A stretch of DNA of 44,638 nt from Opitutia bacterium UBA4506 (GTDB lineage: Bacteria > Verrucomicrobiota > Verrucomicrobiia > Opitutales > Puniceicoccaceae), in contig DGMY01000002.1 of assembly GCA_002388665.1 (NCBI GenBank), forward strand, positions 1 to 44,638, in the 5' to 3' direction. The translations under genes were made by a program, and so were the position numbers. The notes below the pieces were generated by a model. That model made no database searches. It was given only the letters and a program-made list of their open reading frames with translations, and had not been told where the DNA came from. Shown here piece by piece: positions 33,565 to 42,554 of this stretch; the stretch's first letter is position 1; each line of letters starts with the position of its first letter.

Positions 33565-34767
33565 TTACAGCGAGACCTCATAAGCGGTGGATTGCTTGGC
33601 CCATGGAATGTCGAGTTCGGAGAAAAGGCCGCCCTCGCCCAGTACTTTGCGGACCGCGTCTTCAATCCCATCAACATGCTTGTGGGGCCCTCCATCAAAT
33701 TCGCAATCGAAGACATACTGTGGGTCAATATCGAGAATCGGAACATTCTCGTGAAGAGATTCGATAACGCGGGTGTGCTCGCGTGCCATCTGAAGACTGC
33801 AACCTTTTTGGACGCCCGTTTCGATGGATTCGAGAACGAGCTGGAACATCTCATGACGGCTGGAGTCTCCAGCGGCACAGGGTACCTCGCGTCCTTCCGG
33901 CATAAAAGTGAAATGGTGGTCAATCTCCCAGCGGACGGATCCCTCTGTTCCCACGATCTCGACGATAGGGTGGATTGTTTCGATTCCCTTGTGGGTTACG
34001 GAGAAATCAATTTCGACGCCGGTGTTGGTGGTGATCTTTGCCGAGATCGTGTCGAAACTTTCGATCGAGGAGGCGCGATAGAGCTCAGCTTCAACCGTAG
34101 TCGCACGAGCGGCCCCGTCTTCTGCGGTTCCCGCAAAATACAAGGAGGCCATCAGGTAGTGGGCTAGCGCGTTGTTGGCGGGAGAGTCGTAGACCTTCTT
34201 GCCGCCGGAGGTGATTCGACCGGCCCAATTGTTCCGTTCGTAATATTTCTGAGATCGAGGCCAGCTGGCGATGGTCCGGATTTCTTTGACGGTACCAATC
34301 TTGCCCGCCAAAATTTCCGATTTAGTAGAGCGCACGGATTCAGCGTAGGTGTCTTGGAACCCCACAAACACATATTTTCCGGTTCGTTCCTGGGCGGCAA
34401 TCATGGCGTCGACTTCTTCGACTGTGCCGGCTGCTGGTTTTTCGACCAGGACATGGCATCCCGCCTCCAGGGCGTCGATCGTCATAGGTTTGTGCCACGA
34501 GATTCCTGTCGGGATGCAGCACAGATCGAGAACATCGCCCATCTCGCTGAGCATTTCGCGGTAGTCTCGAAAGATTTTGCATCCCTGGCTCTCCAATTGT
34601 TGGCAGAGCTCTTCTTCCTCGTTGCGATTGATGACCGTGGCGGCCGCGAGGGTGACCCGACCTTCGGCTTGTAGAGATTCCAATACGCGAAGATGGACAC
34701 GACCATACCCGCTCACTCCAATCAAAGCTACGGACAGGATGGTTTGTTTAGACGATGAATCGTGCAT
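33565..34767 (-). CDS. Gfo/Idh/MocA family oxidoreductase (second copy)
   Basis: A 400-residue NAD(P)-dependent dehydrogenase of the Gfo/Idh/MocA family. The Rossmann motif is GVSGYG (residues 17-22), the EKP motif is at 109-111 (VLVEKPAAG), and the C-terminal domain is typical. It is clearly diverged from the copy at 20.9 kb and has no signal peptide. It lies downstream of a LacI regulator gene (79-nt gap), so the two may be co-transcribed. A dyad GGTAA-acca-TTACC lies 4 bp upstream of its start. Given the pectin-type enzymes beyond the regulator, a role in catabolism of an uronic or deoxy sugar is plausible but not shown. Confidence 0.92.
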   Translation of the reverse strand: MHDSSSKQTILSVALIGVSGYGRVHLRVLESLQAEGRVTLAAATVINRNEEEELCQQLESQGCKIFRDYREMLSEMGDVLDLCCIPTGISWHKPMTIDALEAGCHVLVEKPAAGTVEEVDAMIAAQERTGKYVFVGFQDTYAESVRSTKSEILAGKIGTVKEIRTIASWPRSQKYYERNNWAGRITSGGKKVYDSPANNALAHYLMASLYFAGTAEDGAARATTVEAELYRASSIESFDTISAKITTNTGVEIDFSVTHKGIETIHPIVEIVGTEGSVRWEIDHHFTFMPEGREVPCAAGDSSRHEMFQLVLESIETGVQKGCSLQMAREHTRVIESLHENVPILDIDPQYVFDCEFDGGPHKHVDGIEDAVRKVLGEGGLFSELDIPWAKQSTAYEVSL

Positions 34768-34770
34768 AAC

Positions 34771-34784
34771 GGTAAACCATTACC
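34771..34784. promoter_or_regulatory. Candidate LacI-type operator
   Basis: GGTAA (34771-34775) and TTACC (34780-34784) form a dyad with a 4-nt spacer, 4 bp upstream of the Gfo/Idh/MocA start. LacI-family operators are dyads of similar length. The same arms occur at 22099-22109 before the other Gfo/Idh/MocA gene, which raises its credibility. The adjacent LacI gene is the obvious candidate binder. Confidence 0.45.
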
Positions 34785-34846
34785 AACCGATACGATCACG
34801 GCAAGTGATATTGAGAAAGAGCCCGAACAAGGCCCTTGGATGAGAC

Positions 34847-35869
34847 CTAGATCTGTAAGGTCACTCCATCCCGCCAGGTGCCATTGACCAGTGTGAGGCG
34901 GGGGCGGTGAATGTTTCCCTGGATTTCACCGGTTCGAATCTGCCGGGCCAGGAGGGTTGCTACCGTTCTTCCCAGAGCGCTTCCGGTATAAATTCCGGAG
35001 AATTCGATCGGGGATTCTTCGTCAATTTCGATCACGACGATCGGAGTGGGTAGGGGAAACTGGATGCCGGCCTGCCGAAATAACTCCGGATCGATCACGC
35101 GGTGGCTGATCACCACTTCGGGCGAATACTCTTCAAACCAACGACGCATACCCTCCGGTCCTTCACCCAAGTGGTAGTTGTAGGGAGGGACATCGCCTTT
35201 GAGGATGGGCCTCTCAAAGAGGTTCGCCTGATAGGCACCGAGGATGTTGTTGCGCGTACTTTCCGGGCAGTCGTCGTGCAGGATTAACCCATAGCGGCGA
35301 TACGGGAGCGGGCTGAGTTTGGCGAAGATATCGTCAAGCGCGTGAAAGTGGTTCATCGACACCTTGTCGATCGACGGGCCGAAGTCCGTGCGCTCAGTGG
35401 AAATTACCGCAAATTCCTCCCACGGAAAATTGCGGATCGATTCGGGCCAATGTCCCCATCCCAGCAGGATCCCCTTGATCGCGCGGGTTCTCAAAATTTG
35501 GGCGAGGCGTTCCGGTCGATATTGGTCCGACTCCACTTGGAGATCCGTTATCGAGCACCCAAATTCCAGGCTTTTCTCGCGGAAATATTTGCAGTGCGGG
35601 GCGAACAGTTTGTACCCCCTCGATTCGGGGGCGTTCGGATGTAGTACCGCCACCGAGGCATAAAATGGGACGGTTCCGTTGCGGCTTTTTCGGGCCGCGA
35701 GAGAAGACAGCCCTGGATCCGGGCGGTATCCAAGCGACTGCGCGACTTCGACAATTCGATTGCGGGTCGATTCCGGAATGCGGCTGCTGCGGCGAAGCGC
35801 ATACGAAACGGTCGCCGTACTCACGCCGCATCGATCGGCTATCATCTTTAGCGTGATTCGTTTACTCAT
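34847..35869 (-). CDS. LacI-family transcriptional regulator 1
   Basis: A 340-residue LacI-type regulator. The N-terminal helix-turn-helix is LKMIADRCGVSTATVSYALR (about 7-26), with the hinge helix after GYRPDPGLSSLA. A periplasmic-binding-protein-like effector domain fills the rest, including the stretch FPWEEFAVISTER, shared almost exactly with regulator 2 at 38.3 kb. The start at 35869 is set by this HTH; an upstream ATG would add 17 unlikely residues. It is divergent from the beta-helix gene (120-bp gap), which it probably controls, and precedes a Gfo/Idh/MocA gene. The effector is likely a sugar released by the locus. Confidence 0.93.
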   Translation of the reverse strand: MSKRITLKMIADRCGVSTATVSYALRRSSRIPESTRNRIVEVAQSLGYRPDPGLSSLAARKSRNGTVPFYASVAVLHPNAPESRGYKLFAPHCKYFREKSLEFGCSITDLQVESDQYRPERLAQILRTRAIKGILLGWGHWPESIRNFPWEEFAVISTERTDFGPSIDKVSMNHFHALDDIFAKLSPLPYRRYGLILHDDCPESTRNNILGAYQANLFERPILKGDVPPYNYHLGEGPEGMRRWFEEYSPEVVISHRVIDPELFRQAGIQFPLPTPIVVIEIDEESPIEFSGIYTGSALGRTVATLLARQIRTGEIQGNIHRPRLTLVNGTWRDGVTLQI

Positions 35870-35989
35870 GGGTTGTGCAGAAGGAATTTGGCGGCCGTGC
35901 GGAAACAGGGATTGGACCACTCAATTCTTGAATAGCTTCAATGGATGTGGATTTTCTCGGGGAAATGCGAGTATATATTGAGTAAGGGG

Positions 35990-37387
35990 ATGGAAAACCG
36001 ACCCCACCTACCTATGACGATTCGTTCATGGCGACAGATGTTCGCATCGTTCGGCAAACTTTCACTGATCTCAGGAGCCTTGATTGGTCAAGGCTTCGCC
36101 GCTGACTATTATGTTCTGCCGGAATCGGCTGGTACAGGAGACGGTTCTTCTTGGGATAATGCGGCGAAAGGAAGCCGCGAAGCAGTGGCCTCCCAACTGG
36201 AGATGATGCAGGGTGGAGACCATCTGTACTTTGGCAGTGGTGAGTACCCATCAATGGCCCTTACGTTCACAGCAAGTGGAGAGGAAGGAAACCCGATCAA
36301 GGTTCAGGGAGTTGACACCGGATCCGGCCTTCCGGTGGCGATTGGTTCGTTCAAGAAAGAGAACCCGTCGAAGGGGCCGAGTTTTCTCAAGATCAACGAA
36401 GGCGCTTCCTATTGGACCCTCGATGGCTTCCAAATCAAAAATTATAAGGGAGTAGTTTACGGCCGGGGGAAGAATATCGGGCTGACTTTTACCAATCTCG
36501 AAGTCACGGACTGCCGCATCGGGATCTACCTCAAAGGAGGGGGAGATGTGGTGAACCCCGACACGAATTCACACGACATTCGGATCGCGGATAGCAGCTT
36601 CATCGGCTTCACCAAGTCGGCTGTACGGTTTGAGGACGGCAACTACAATGCGACGGTTGAGAACGTTTTTGCCGACGCAGGAGGGGAACCTTACGGCAAG
36701 GATCCCTTTCACATGGCTTTCTTTATCCCCGGGCACAAGAAGGGGAAGGCATACTCGCCAGCCGACGACCACCACATCACCTTCATCAACTGTGAAGCGC
36801 GCAACAGTCACTACGACCGTGGCAAGAAGTACTGGAACGGCGACGGATTCGCTACCGAGCGGGGCACGCACGATATTTCTTTCATCAACTGCCGGGCATT
36901 CAACTCCACCGATGGAGGATGGGACATCAAGTCAGACAACGCTTACCTCGAGAACTGCATTGCGATGGGGAACAAGCGAAACATCCGGATTTGGGGCAGC
37001 GCCAAGCTCGTGAACTGTGTTATGGCCTACAGCAAGCACCCGGGCGGTACTGGCGGGCCATCGGGTCTGTTCCTCACAGGGACTGCCAAAGTAGTCGTTG
37101 AAAATTCTACGATCGTAAACAATCACGGTCCTCAGGTGCACATCGAAAAGCCCAAAGACGGTTGTGAACTCATCATCCGCGACTCTCTCATTGGCTGGAC
37201 CGGAGAAGAACCCAAGACCTTGATCCGGGCAGGTAAAGCCGCCAACGTGGAATTGGTAGAGACGATTCTCTTTGAGACAGGCCCTCAGGGACCTGAGTTT
37301 GTCGGTCTCGTCGAAGACTGGGATGGGTCCGGTGACGCTTTCAATAATTTGGACCACGGATCCGAAAAAGGATTCAATCAGGAGTAA
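35990..37387 (+). CDS. Secreted right-handed parallel beta-helix protein, PL9-like pectate lyase
   Basis: A 465-residue exported protein. A signal peptide ends near GQGFAA (FGKLSLISGALIGQGFAA precedes DYYV). The remainder is a right-handed parallel beta-helix, with repeated short strands of the type HDIRIADSSFIGF and HHITFINCEARNS. The segment YWNGDGFATERGTHDISFIN followed by CRAFNSTDGGWDIKS matches the conserved part of polysaccharide lyase family 9, where similar Asp residues bind calcium. Action on pectate or rhamnogalacturonan is inferred, reinforced by the acetylesterase gene next door. ATG 35990 or 36014 may be the start; neither has a well-spaced ribosome site. Confidence 0.8.
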   Translation: MENRPHLPMTIRSWRQMFASFGKLSLISGALIGQGFAADYYVLPESAGTGDGSSWDNAAKGSREAVASQLEMMQGGDHLYFGSGEYPSMALTFTASGEEGNPIKVQGVDTGSGLPVAIGSFKKENPSKGPSFLKINEGASYWTLDGFQIKNYKGVVYGRGKNIGLTFTNLEVTDCRIGIYLKGGGDVVNPDTNSHDIRIADSSFIGFTKSAVRFEDGNYNATVENVFADAGGEPYGKDPFHMAFFIPGHKKGKAYSPADDHHITFINCEARNSHYDRGKKYWNGDGFATERGTHDISFINCRAFNSTDGGWDIKSDNAYLENCIAMGNKRNIRIWGSAKLVNCVMAYSKHPGGTGGPSGLFLTGTAKVVVENSTIVNNHGPQVHIEKPKDGCELIIRDSLIGWTGEEPKTLIRAGKAANVELVETILFETGPQGPEFVGLVEDWDGSGDAFNNLDHGSEKGFNQE

Positions 37388-37458
37388 CACCAGAGCGGCG
37401 CGTCCCGAGTGATTTTTCTTGGACCGGTCGTGAACATTCTCAACGGTGATTCCACAAC

Positions 37459-38250
37459 ATGCTTACAAAACTGACCCCTTTTCGCCTTGTCGTTCTATTC
37501 TGCTTCCTCGGAAGCGGCCCCACTTGGGCTGATACCGAAGGAGACGATGACGCGGTCGTGGTGGTTCACATGGTCGGAGACTCGACCATGGCGAACAAAA
37601 GCAAGCCCGATATAAATCCCGAACACGGGTGGGGCCAAGTGATGGGCGACTACGTCGAGAGTGGTGTCGTCGTGAAAAACTACGCCGCCGGAGGCCGCAG
37701 TACCCGAAGCTTCATCGCGGAAGGACGATGGGATCGGGTTTTAGAAAATTTGAAGCCGGGAGATTGGGTCATCATTCAGTTCGGTCACAACGATCAAAAG
37801 AAGAAGAAGCCCGCGCTCTATACCGATCCCAAGACGGACTATCAGGAGTTTTTGGTGAAATTCATTGAGGAATCGAGGGCTCATGGGGCCCAACCCATTT
37901 TGGCGACATCCATCTACCGTCGTTATTTTAGGAACGGTGCGCCAAAAGACACCCTGGGCGGGTATCCCGATGCGACTCTCGAGGTCGCCGAGACCATGGG
38001 AGTGCCCGTAGTCGATCTTCATGCCCTGACCGGTGAGCTTTTGGCCGAGGAAGGGGAAGAGGGTTCGAAGGACCTGTTCCTCCATTTCGAACCCGGTGAA
38101 GATCCGTTCTATCCGAACGGGAAATCCGACAACAGCCATCTGTCAGAGGAAGGAGCGCGCGCCGTCGCCATCCTCTTCGCTGAATACATTCTGGATCAGG
38201 AAGTGGGATTTCCTGCAGTTGTTCCACCAGTGGCGCCCGAAGACAATTGA
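37459..38250 (+). CDS. Secreted rhamnogalacturonan acetylesterase (CE12-like, SGNH hydrolase)
   Basis: A 263-residue exported SGNH/GDSL esterase resembling rhamnogalacturonan acetylesterase of family CE12, which removes acetyl groups from the pectin backbone so that lyases can act. A signal peptide ends near PTWA (residue 24). Block I is GDST with nucleophile S42, block II is NYAAGGRSTRSF, block III is FGHND (108-112), and block V is DNSHL with D224 and H227. It lies 71 bp downstream of the beta-helix gene on the same strand and forms a two-enzyme cassette with it. The stop is 7 bp from the stop of the convergent LacI 2 gene. Confidence 0.92.
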   Translation: MLTKLTPFRLVVLFCFLGSGPTWADTEGDDDAVVVVHMVGDSTMANKSKPDINPEHGWGQVMGDYVESGVVVKNYAAGGRSTRSFIAEGRWDRVLENLKPGDWVIIQFGHNDQKKKKPALYTDPKTDYQEFLVKFIEESRAHGAQPILATSIYRRYFRNGAPKDTLGGYPDATLEVAETMGVPVVDLHALTGELLAEEGEEGSKDLFLHFEPGEDPFYPNGKSDNSHLSEEGARAVAILFAEYILDQEVGFPAVVPPVAPEDN

Positions 38251-38257
38251 GCTGTCT

Positions 38258-39265
38258 CTAGCGGGTCGTATTTCCGGTATGCCAATGCCCGTCCACTAGG
38301 ATGAGGTTCCCTTCAAGGCTCAGATCTACCCGTTCATCGTAGTGAAGTTTGGCGGCGATGGTTTCCGCCAAAACCCTGCCAATGTCGTCCTTCACGATGA
38401 CGCCGGATTCCCCTCCGGAACCACCGTCATCAATCTCGATCACCGCGTACTGGACATCCTCCGGAAAATAGATGCCGGCTCCGGCAAAGAATTCTAAATC
38501 GATGACACGGTGGGAGAGGATCGCGTCCAGATTGTGAGTGCGGAACCATTCCGAGAGCCGGTCTGGCGTTTCACCAAGCTGATAGAAGTAGGGCGGGATG
38601 TCGTCGATCCACTGATCGTTCCGGTGGATGTTCATCCGATAGGAACCCACAATATTTTTGCGGACCCTTGCCGGTAGATCCGCGTGGCAGATTAAACCGA
38701 TTCGGGAGACATTTCGCTTTTCCAATTGATGAAAGGCGACATCAGTCGCGCTGAAATGGTTCACGCTGATCCGATCCAGCGAGGAATGAACCTCATTGCG
38801 TTCTGCAGAGACCACTGAGAATTCGTTCCAGGGAAAACCTTCGAGCCGGTCTTTCCATTCTCCCCAGGCCAGAACGATTCCACTGATCTCATCCTCGCGC
38901 AATTGGGCGAGAAGGTTGTCGCGGGCGTCGGGTTCGGTCCCTAGGTAGTACTCTTTTATGCAATAGCCGTACGGCTTGATGGTGTTCTGGAAGACCTTGA
39001 TATGAGGCTGAATCAAGATCGTTCGGCGGGAAGTTTCCGGGTGAGCGTAAATGATACCGATCGCGGGTGCCTTGGGTTCCTCGTAATTACCCGTGCGGTA
39101 TCGAACCAGAGCTGAGTTTTGGGAGTCGGTTCGATATCCGACCTCGCGCGCTTTCTTCTTCACCTTCTCCCGAACCGCATCGGACACTCGTTTGTCGTCG
39201 CGTAGGGCATACGATACCGTAGCGACACTGACTCCGCATAGTGCGGCGAGTTCTTTCATGTTCAT
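38258..39265 (-). CDS. LacI-family transcriptional regulator 2
   Basis: A 335-residue LacI-type regulator. The helix-turn-helix MKELAALCGVSVATVSYALR begins at about residue 3. The effector domain contains FPWNEFSVVSAER, nearly the same as regulator 1, together with VNHFSATD, YFYQLGETPDRLSEWF and LSHRVIDLEFFAGAGI. The two are paralogues, not alleles: they differ over most of their length. Start 39265 is the first ATG of the HTH; longer starts give unlikely sequence. It is convergent with the acetylesterase gene, and therefore flanks the same two-gene cassette from the other side. Confidence 0.93.
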   Translation of the reverse strand: MNMKELAALCGVSVATVSYALRDDKRVSDAVREKVKKKAREVGYRTDSQNSALVRYRTGNYEEPKAPAIGIIYAHPETSRRTILIQPHIKVFQNTIKPYGYCIKEYYLGTEPDARDNLLAQLREDEISGIVLAWGEWKDRLEGFPWNEFSVVSAERNEVHSSLDRISVNHFSATDVAFHQLEKRNVSRIGLICHADLPARVRKNIVGSYRMNIHRNDQWIDDIPPYFYQLGETPDRLSEWFRTHNLDAILSHRVIDLEFFAGAGIYFPEDVQYAVIEIDDGGSGGESGVIVKDDIGRVLAETIAAKLHYDERVDLSLEGNLILVDGHWHTGNTTR

Positions 39266-39564
39266 GGGCAGAATACAGTGGGATAGTAGTAAAACGTCGA
39301 CTGGATCCCCAACGGGCAAGTCAATTTGAGTTGTCGGTCATTCTATCCGCTCTTCACGATGCGGGTCTACTGTCAATTCCGACCATTTGCTATTTCGGTT
39401 GTCTCTGGATCCTTTCCACCCAAAAAGAATCTCCCATCCAATCACCTGCTTGAAAACCGCAATCGGCTCCAGTCGATAAGTAGATGGGAGATGTTCGGAA
39501 AATCGATCGATTTCCTACTTGGTCCCTCTGCGGTGGAGGCATTGCTGCCCCCGCTGCAATTGAA
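39266..39564. promoter_or_regulatory. Spacer between LacI 2 and sucD, with palindrome
   Basis: A 299-bp stretch with no convincing gene. A perfect 14-bp palindrome AAATCGATCGATTT (39500-39513) is the clearest element. It lies 235 bp upstream of the LacI 2 start and 50 bp past the sucD stop, so it could be an operator or a transcript end structure. Confidence 0.35.
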
Positions 39565-40449
39565 TCAGGAAGGCTTGTAAATCTTGAGCAAGGCGTCGGC
39601 CATATCCGAAGGAGTCGGTGCGACCTCAATCCCCGCGTCCTTCAACGCAGCAATCTTTCCTTCGGCAGTTCCTTCGCCACCCGAAACGATAGCCCCGGCA
39701 TGGCCCATGCGGCGCCCTGGAGGTGCGGTCGTACCGGCGATGAAGGCGGCAACTGGCTTGGTCATGTGTTCCTTGACATAAGCAGCCGCTTCTTCTTCCG
39801 CGGTTCCGCCGATCTCGCCGATCATGATGACGGCATCGGTGTCGGGATCTTCGTTAAAGAGTTTCAGCGCGTCAGTGTGGCTTGTGCCGTTGATTGGGTC
39901 ACCACCGATACCGATGCAGGTGGATTGTCCTACGCCGCGCTGTGTGAGCTGCCAGACCGCTTCATAGGTCAATGTACCGGAGCGTGAGACGACGCCCACC
40001 CGGCCCGGTTTGTGGATGTAGCCGGGCATGATCCCGATCTTGCATTCGCCTGGAGTGATGATCCCCGGGCAGTTGGGGCCGATGAGGCGGGTTTTGTTCC
40101 CACTCTGGTTCAGACGGCGATGGACTTCGGCCATATCGCGAACCGGGATGCCTTCGGTAATGCAGATTACCAAATCGAGCTCGGCTTCGATCGCTTCGAG
40201 GATCGAGTCTGCTGCGAACGGTGGTGGAACGAAGATGACGGAGCAATTCGCGCCGGTCTGTTCCACTGCTTCTGCGAGGGTGTTGAAGATCGGCACCTTT
40301 TCTTCAAAGGTTTGGCCGCCCTTGCCAGGGGTGACCCCAGCGACGATGTTGCTGCCATACTCGAGGCATTGTTGGGCGTGAAAGGCGCCGGCTTTACCGG
40401 TGATTCCCTGGACGACCACGCGGGTGTCTTTGTTTACGAGGATACTCAT
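39565..40449 (-). CDS. sucD: Succinyl-CoA synthetase alpha subunit
   Basis: SucD is the CoA- and nucleotide-binding subunit of succinyl-CoA synthetase, which couples succinyl-CoA cleavage to ATP or GTP formation in the TCA cycle. This 294-residue protein has the CoA-binding Rossmann domain (VVVQGITGKAGAFH), GPNCPGIITPGECKIGIMPG, and the phospho-histidine motif with H250 in GHAGAIVSGGEG. Length and motif order are normal. It follows sucC after 45 nt and ends a minus-strand run with rph and sucC. Confidence 0.98.
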   Translation of the reverse strand: MSILVNKDTRVVVQGITGKAGAFHAQQCLEYGSNIVAGVTPGKGGQTFEEKVPIFNTLAEAVEQTGANCSVIFVPPPFAADSILEAIEAELDLVICITEGIPVRDMAEVHRRLNQSGNKTRLIGPNCPGIITPGECKIGIMPGYIHKPGRVGVVSRSGTLTYEAVWQLTQRGVGQSTCIGIGGDPINGTSHTDALKLFNEDPDTDAVIMIGEIGGTAEEEAAAYVKEHMTKPVAAFIAGTTAPPGRRMGHAGAIVSGGEGTAEGKIAALKDAGIEVAPTPSDMADALLKIYKPS

Positions 40450-40494
40450 GACGGGTGCTTTCTATAAAGTGTTTGGTATTACAGGTGGATGGGC

Positions 40495-41691
40495 TTAGCT
40501 CTCGCTCTTGCCTACGAGTCCGACAATCTTCTCTGCGGCTTCGGAGAGAGAATCAGCGGTTTGAAGGGGGAGGGTACTCTCTGCGAGCAGTTTCTTACCC
40601 ATTTCAACGTTGGTCCCCTCGAGACGAACAACCAGCGGAACATTGAGCTCAATGTTCTTCGCTGCGGCGATAATGCCACGGGCGATGACGTCGCACTGCA
40701 TGATACCGCCAAAGATGTTCACGAGAATCCCTTTCACGTTTGGATCACTCGTAATAATACGGAAAGCATTGGTGACCTGTTCCTCGGAAGCACCTCCGCC
40801 CACATCGAGGAAGTTGGCCGGTGACCCTCCAAAATATTTAATGATGTCCATGGTTGCCATGGCGAGTCCCGCCCCGTTGACCATGCAGGCGATGTTTCCA
40901 TCGAGCGCAATGTAGTTGAGGTCGAACTCAGAGGCTTCGATCTCCTTCGAATCCTCTTCATTCAGGTCGCGGAGACCTTGGATGTCCTTGTGCTTGAAAA
41001 GCGCATTCTCGTCGAAGGATACCTTCGCGTCGAGGGCTTCGATATGGTCGTCGCCGGTAACGATGAGAGGATTGATCTCCACCATCATCGCGTTCTTTTC
41101 CCAGTAGAGTTTGTAGAGTTGAGTGAGGAGGCTGACCATTTCCTTCACCAAACCGCCTGTAAAGCCCAATGCGAAAGCAACCCGACGGGCTTGGTGCGCA
41201 CGAAGTCCCAAGGCGGGAGAGACGAAGACCCGGACGATTTTCTCGGGTGAATTCTCTGCGACTTCCTCGATGTCCATACCACCCTCGGTCGATGCCATGA
41301 TTACCGTTTGGGCGCTTTTGCGATCCAACAAGATCGCGAGGTAGTACTCTTTCTTGATCTCGGAAGCTTCCGAAAAGTAAACAGTCTGCACTTTTCGCCC
41401 AGCCTCACCCGTCTGCTTTGTGATCAGGGTGTTGCCCAACATCTTATTTGCCAGGGTGCGGGCTTCATCGATGTCGGAAGCGATCTTAACCCCGCCTTGA
41501 AAACCATCGGTGAAATGGCCCTTGCCACGCCCACCGGCATGAATCTGCGATTTGACGACGATCTTTTCTCCACCGGTGAAGTTGGAGAGAGCCGTCTCAA
41601 TCTCGCTGGCGTTTTGGGCGGAGTAACCGCGCGGTGCAGGGATGTTGTAGTCGGCGAATAAGTCTTTCGCCTGATATTCGTGGATGTTCAT
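40495..41691 (-). CDS. sucC: Succinyl-CoA synthetase beta subunit
   Basis: SucC is the ATP-grasp subunit of succinyl-CoA synthetase and confers nucleotide specificity. The 398-residue protein starts MNIHEYQAKDLF and shows VVKSQIHAGGRGKGHF, VEINPLIVTGDDHIEALDAKV and NIFGGIMQCDVIARGI, all family hallmarks. ATP versus GTP preference cannot be judged with certainty from the sequence alone. It lies 19 nt downstream of rph and 45 nt upstream of sucD. Confidence 0.98.
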   Translation of the reverse strand: MNIHEYQAKDLFADYNIPAPRGYSAQNASEIETALSNFTGGEKIVVKSQIHAGGRGKGHFTDGFQGGVKIASDIDEARTLANKMLGNTLITKQTGEAGRKVQTVYFSEASEIKKEYYLAILLDRKSAQTVIMASTEGGMDIEEVAENSPEKIVRVFVSPALGLRAHQARRVAFALGFTGGLVKEMVSLLTQLYKLYWEKNAMMVEINPLIVTGDDHIEALDAKVSFDENALFKHKDIQGLRDLNEEDSKEIEASEFDLNYIALDGNIACMVNGAGLAMATMDIIKYFGGSPANFLDVGGGASEEQVTNAFRIITSDPNVKGILVNIFGGIMQCDVIARGIIAAAKNIELNVPLVVRLEGTNVEMGKKLLAESTLPLQTADSLSEAAEKIVGLVGKSES

Positions 41692-41710
41692 GGCTGGGTG
41701 AGTAGTATAA

Positions 41711-42439
41711 TTAGAGTGCGGCTTTCTGGAGTTCGGTCAGTTCACCGATTCCCTTTTTGGCGAGTCCGATGAGTTGGGCGAGTTGAGCTTCCGAGAACGT
41801 GGCTTCTTCGCCGGTTCCCTGCAATTCGACAAACTCGCCTGAACCGGTCATGACCACATTAAAATCGACTGAAGCAGCAACGTCTTCAGCGTAATTCAGA
41901 TCGAGTACAGAGGTGTCGTAGAAGACGCCGACGCTGACAGCTGCGATCGAATCGCGAAATGGATTCTCGGTCAGGACTCCGTCATTGATCAAGCGACGTA
42001 CTGCCATTTCCGCCGCGACATAGGCCCCGGTGATTGATGCCGTGCGGGTGCCTCCATCGGCTTGGAGGACATCACAGTCGATCCAAATCGTATGCCCGGG
42101 CAGCTTCTTCAGGTCGAGAACCGCCCGAAGCGAGCGGCCAATCAGGCGCTGGATCTCGATCCCCCGGCCGTCCTGTTTTCCACGGCTGATGTCGCGTTGT
42201 TTGCGGTCGTGGGTGGAATAGGGGAGCATCGAATACTCCGCAGAGGCCCAACCACCGTGAACTCCCTGTGCATTCATCCACCTGGGAACCTTCTTTTCAA
42301 TGGTCGCAGCGCATATTACACGGGTGTTTCCAAACGATACCAAAACGGAACCAGTAGCATTGGGAGCAATTCCCGGTTCAAAGGTTATCGGGCGGAGTTC
42401 ATCATTCTGTCGGCCATCAGGCCTGGGCAGGTCGGTCAT
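41711..42439 (-). CDS. rph: Ribonuclease PH
   Basis: RNase PH is a phosphorolytic 3'-5' exoribonuclease that trims tRNA precursors. The start at 42439 gives the standard 242 residues, beginning RPDGRQNDELRPITFEPG; upstream in-frame codons add 88 residues of unlikely sequence. Core motifs SVLVSFGNTRVICAATIEKK, GRGIEIQRLIGRSLRA and ADGGTRTASITGAYVA are intact, the last forming part of the phosphate-binding site. It is separated from sucC by only 19 nt, an unusual neighbour for a TCA-cycle gene. Confidence 0.97.
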   Translation of the reverse strand: MTDLPRPDGRQNDELRPITFEPGIAPNATGSVLVSFGNTRVICAATIEKKVPRWMNAQGVHGGWASAEYSMLPYSTHDRKQRDISRGKQDGRGIEIQRLIGRSLRAVLDLKKLPGHTIWIDCDVLQADGGTRTASITGAYVAAEMAVRRLINDGVLTENPFRDSIAAVSVGVFYDTSVLDLNYAEDVAASVDFNVVMTGSGEFVELQGTGEEATFSEAQLAQLIGLAKKGIGELTELQKAAL

Positions 42440-42554
42440 CTCATTAGGTTTAGGCGGGGCCACCCGAGGTTGGCAAGCTTCAAGGCAGATGTGGCCGGAG
42501 GGGAGTCGTTTTTGCGTGGTCGGTCTCAGAGCAACCGTTCGAATCCGATCAGGA
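42440..42554. other. Short spacer upstream of rph
   Basis: The 115-bp gap between rph and the FAD-protein gene may hold the rph promoter, but no clear boxes, hairpin or ribosome site is visible. Confidence 0.25.

Noticed and set aside
33529..34167. Long plus-strand open frame opposite the second oxidoreductase gene
   Set aside because: It is antisense to a well-supported Gfo/Idh/MocA gene and its product resembles nothing; it is a frame shadow.
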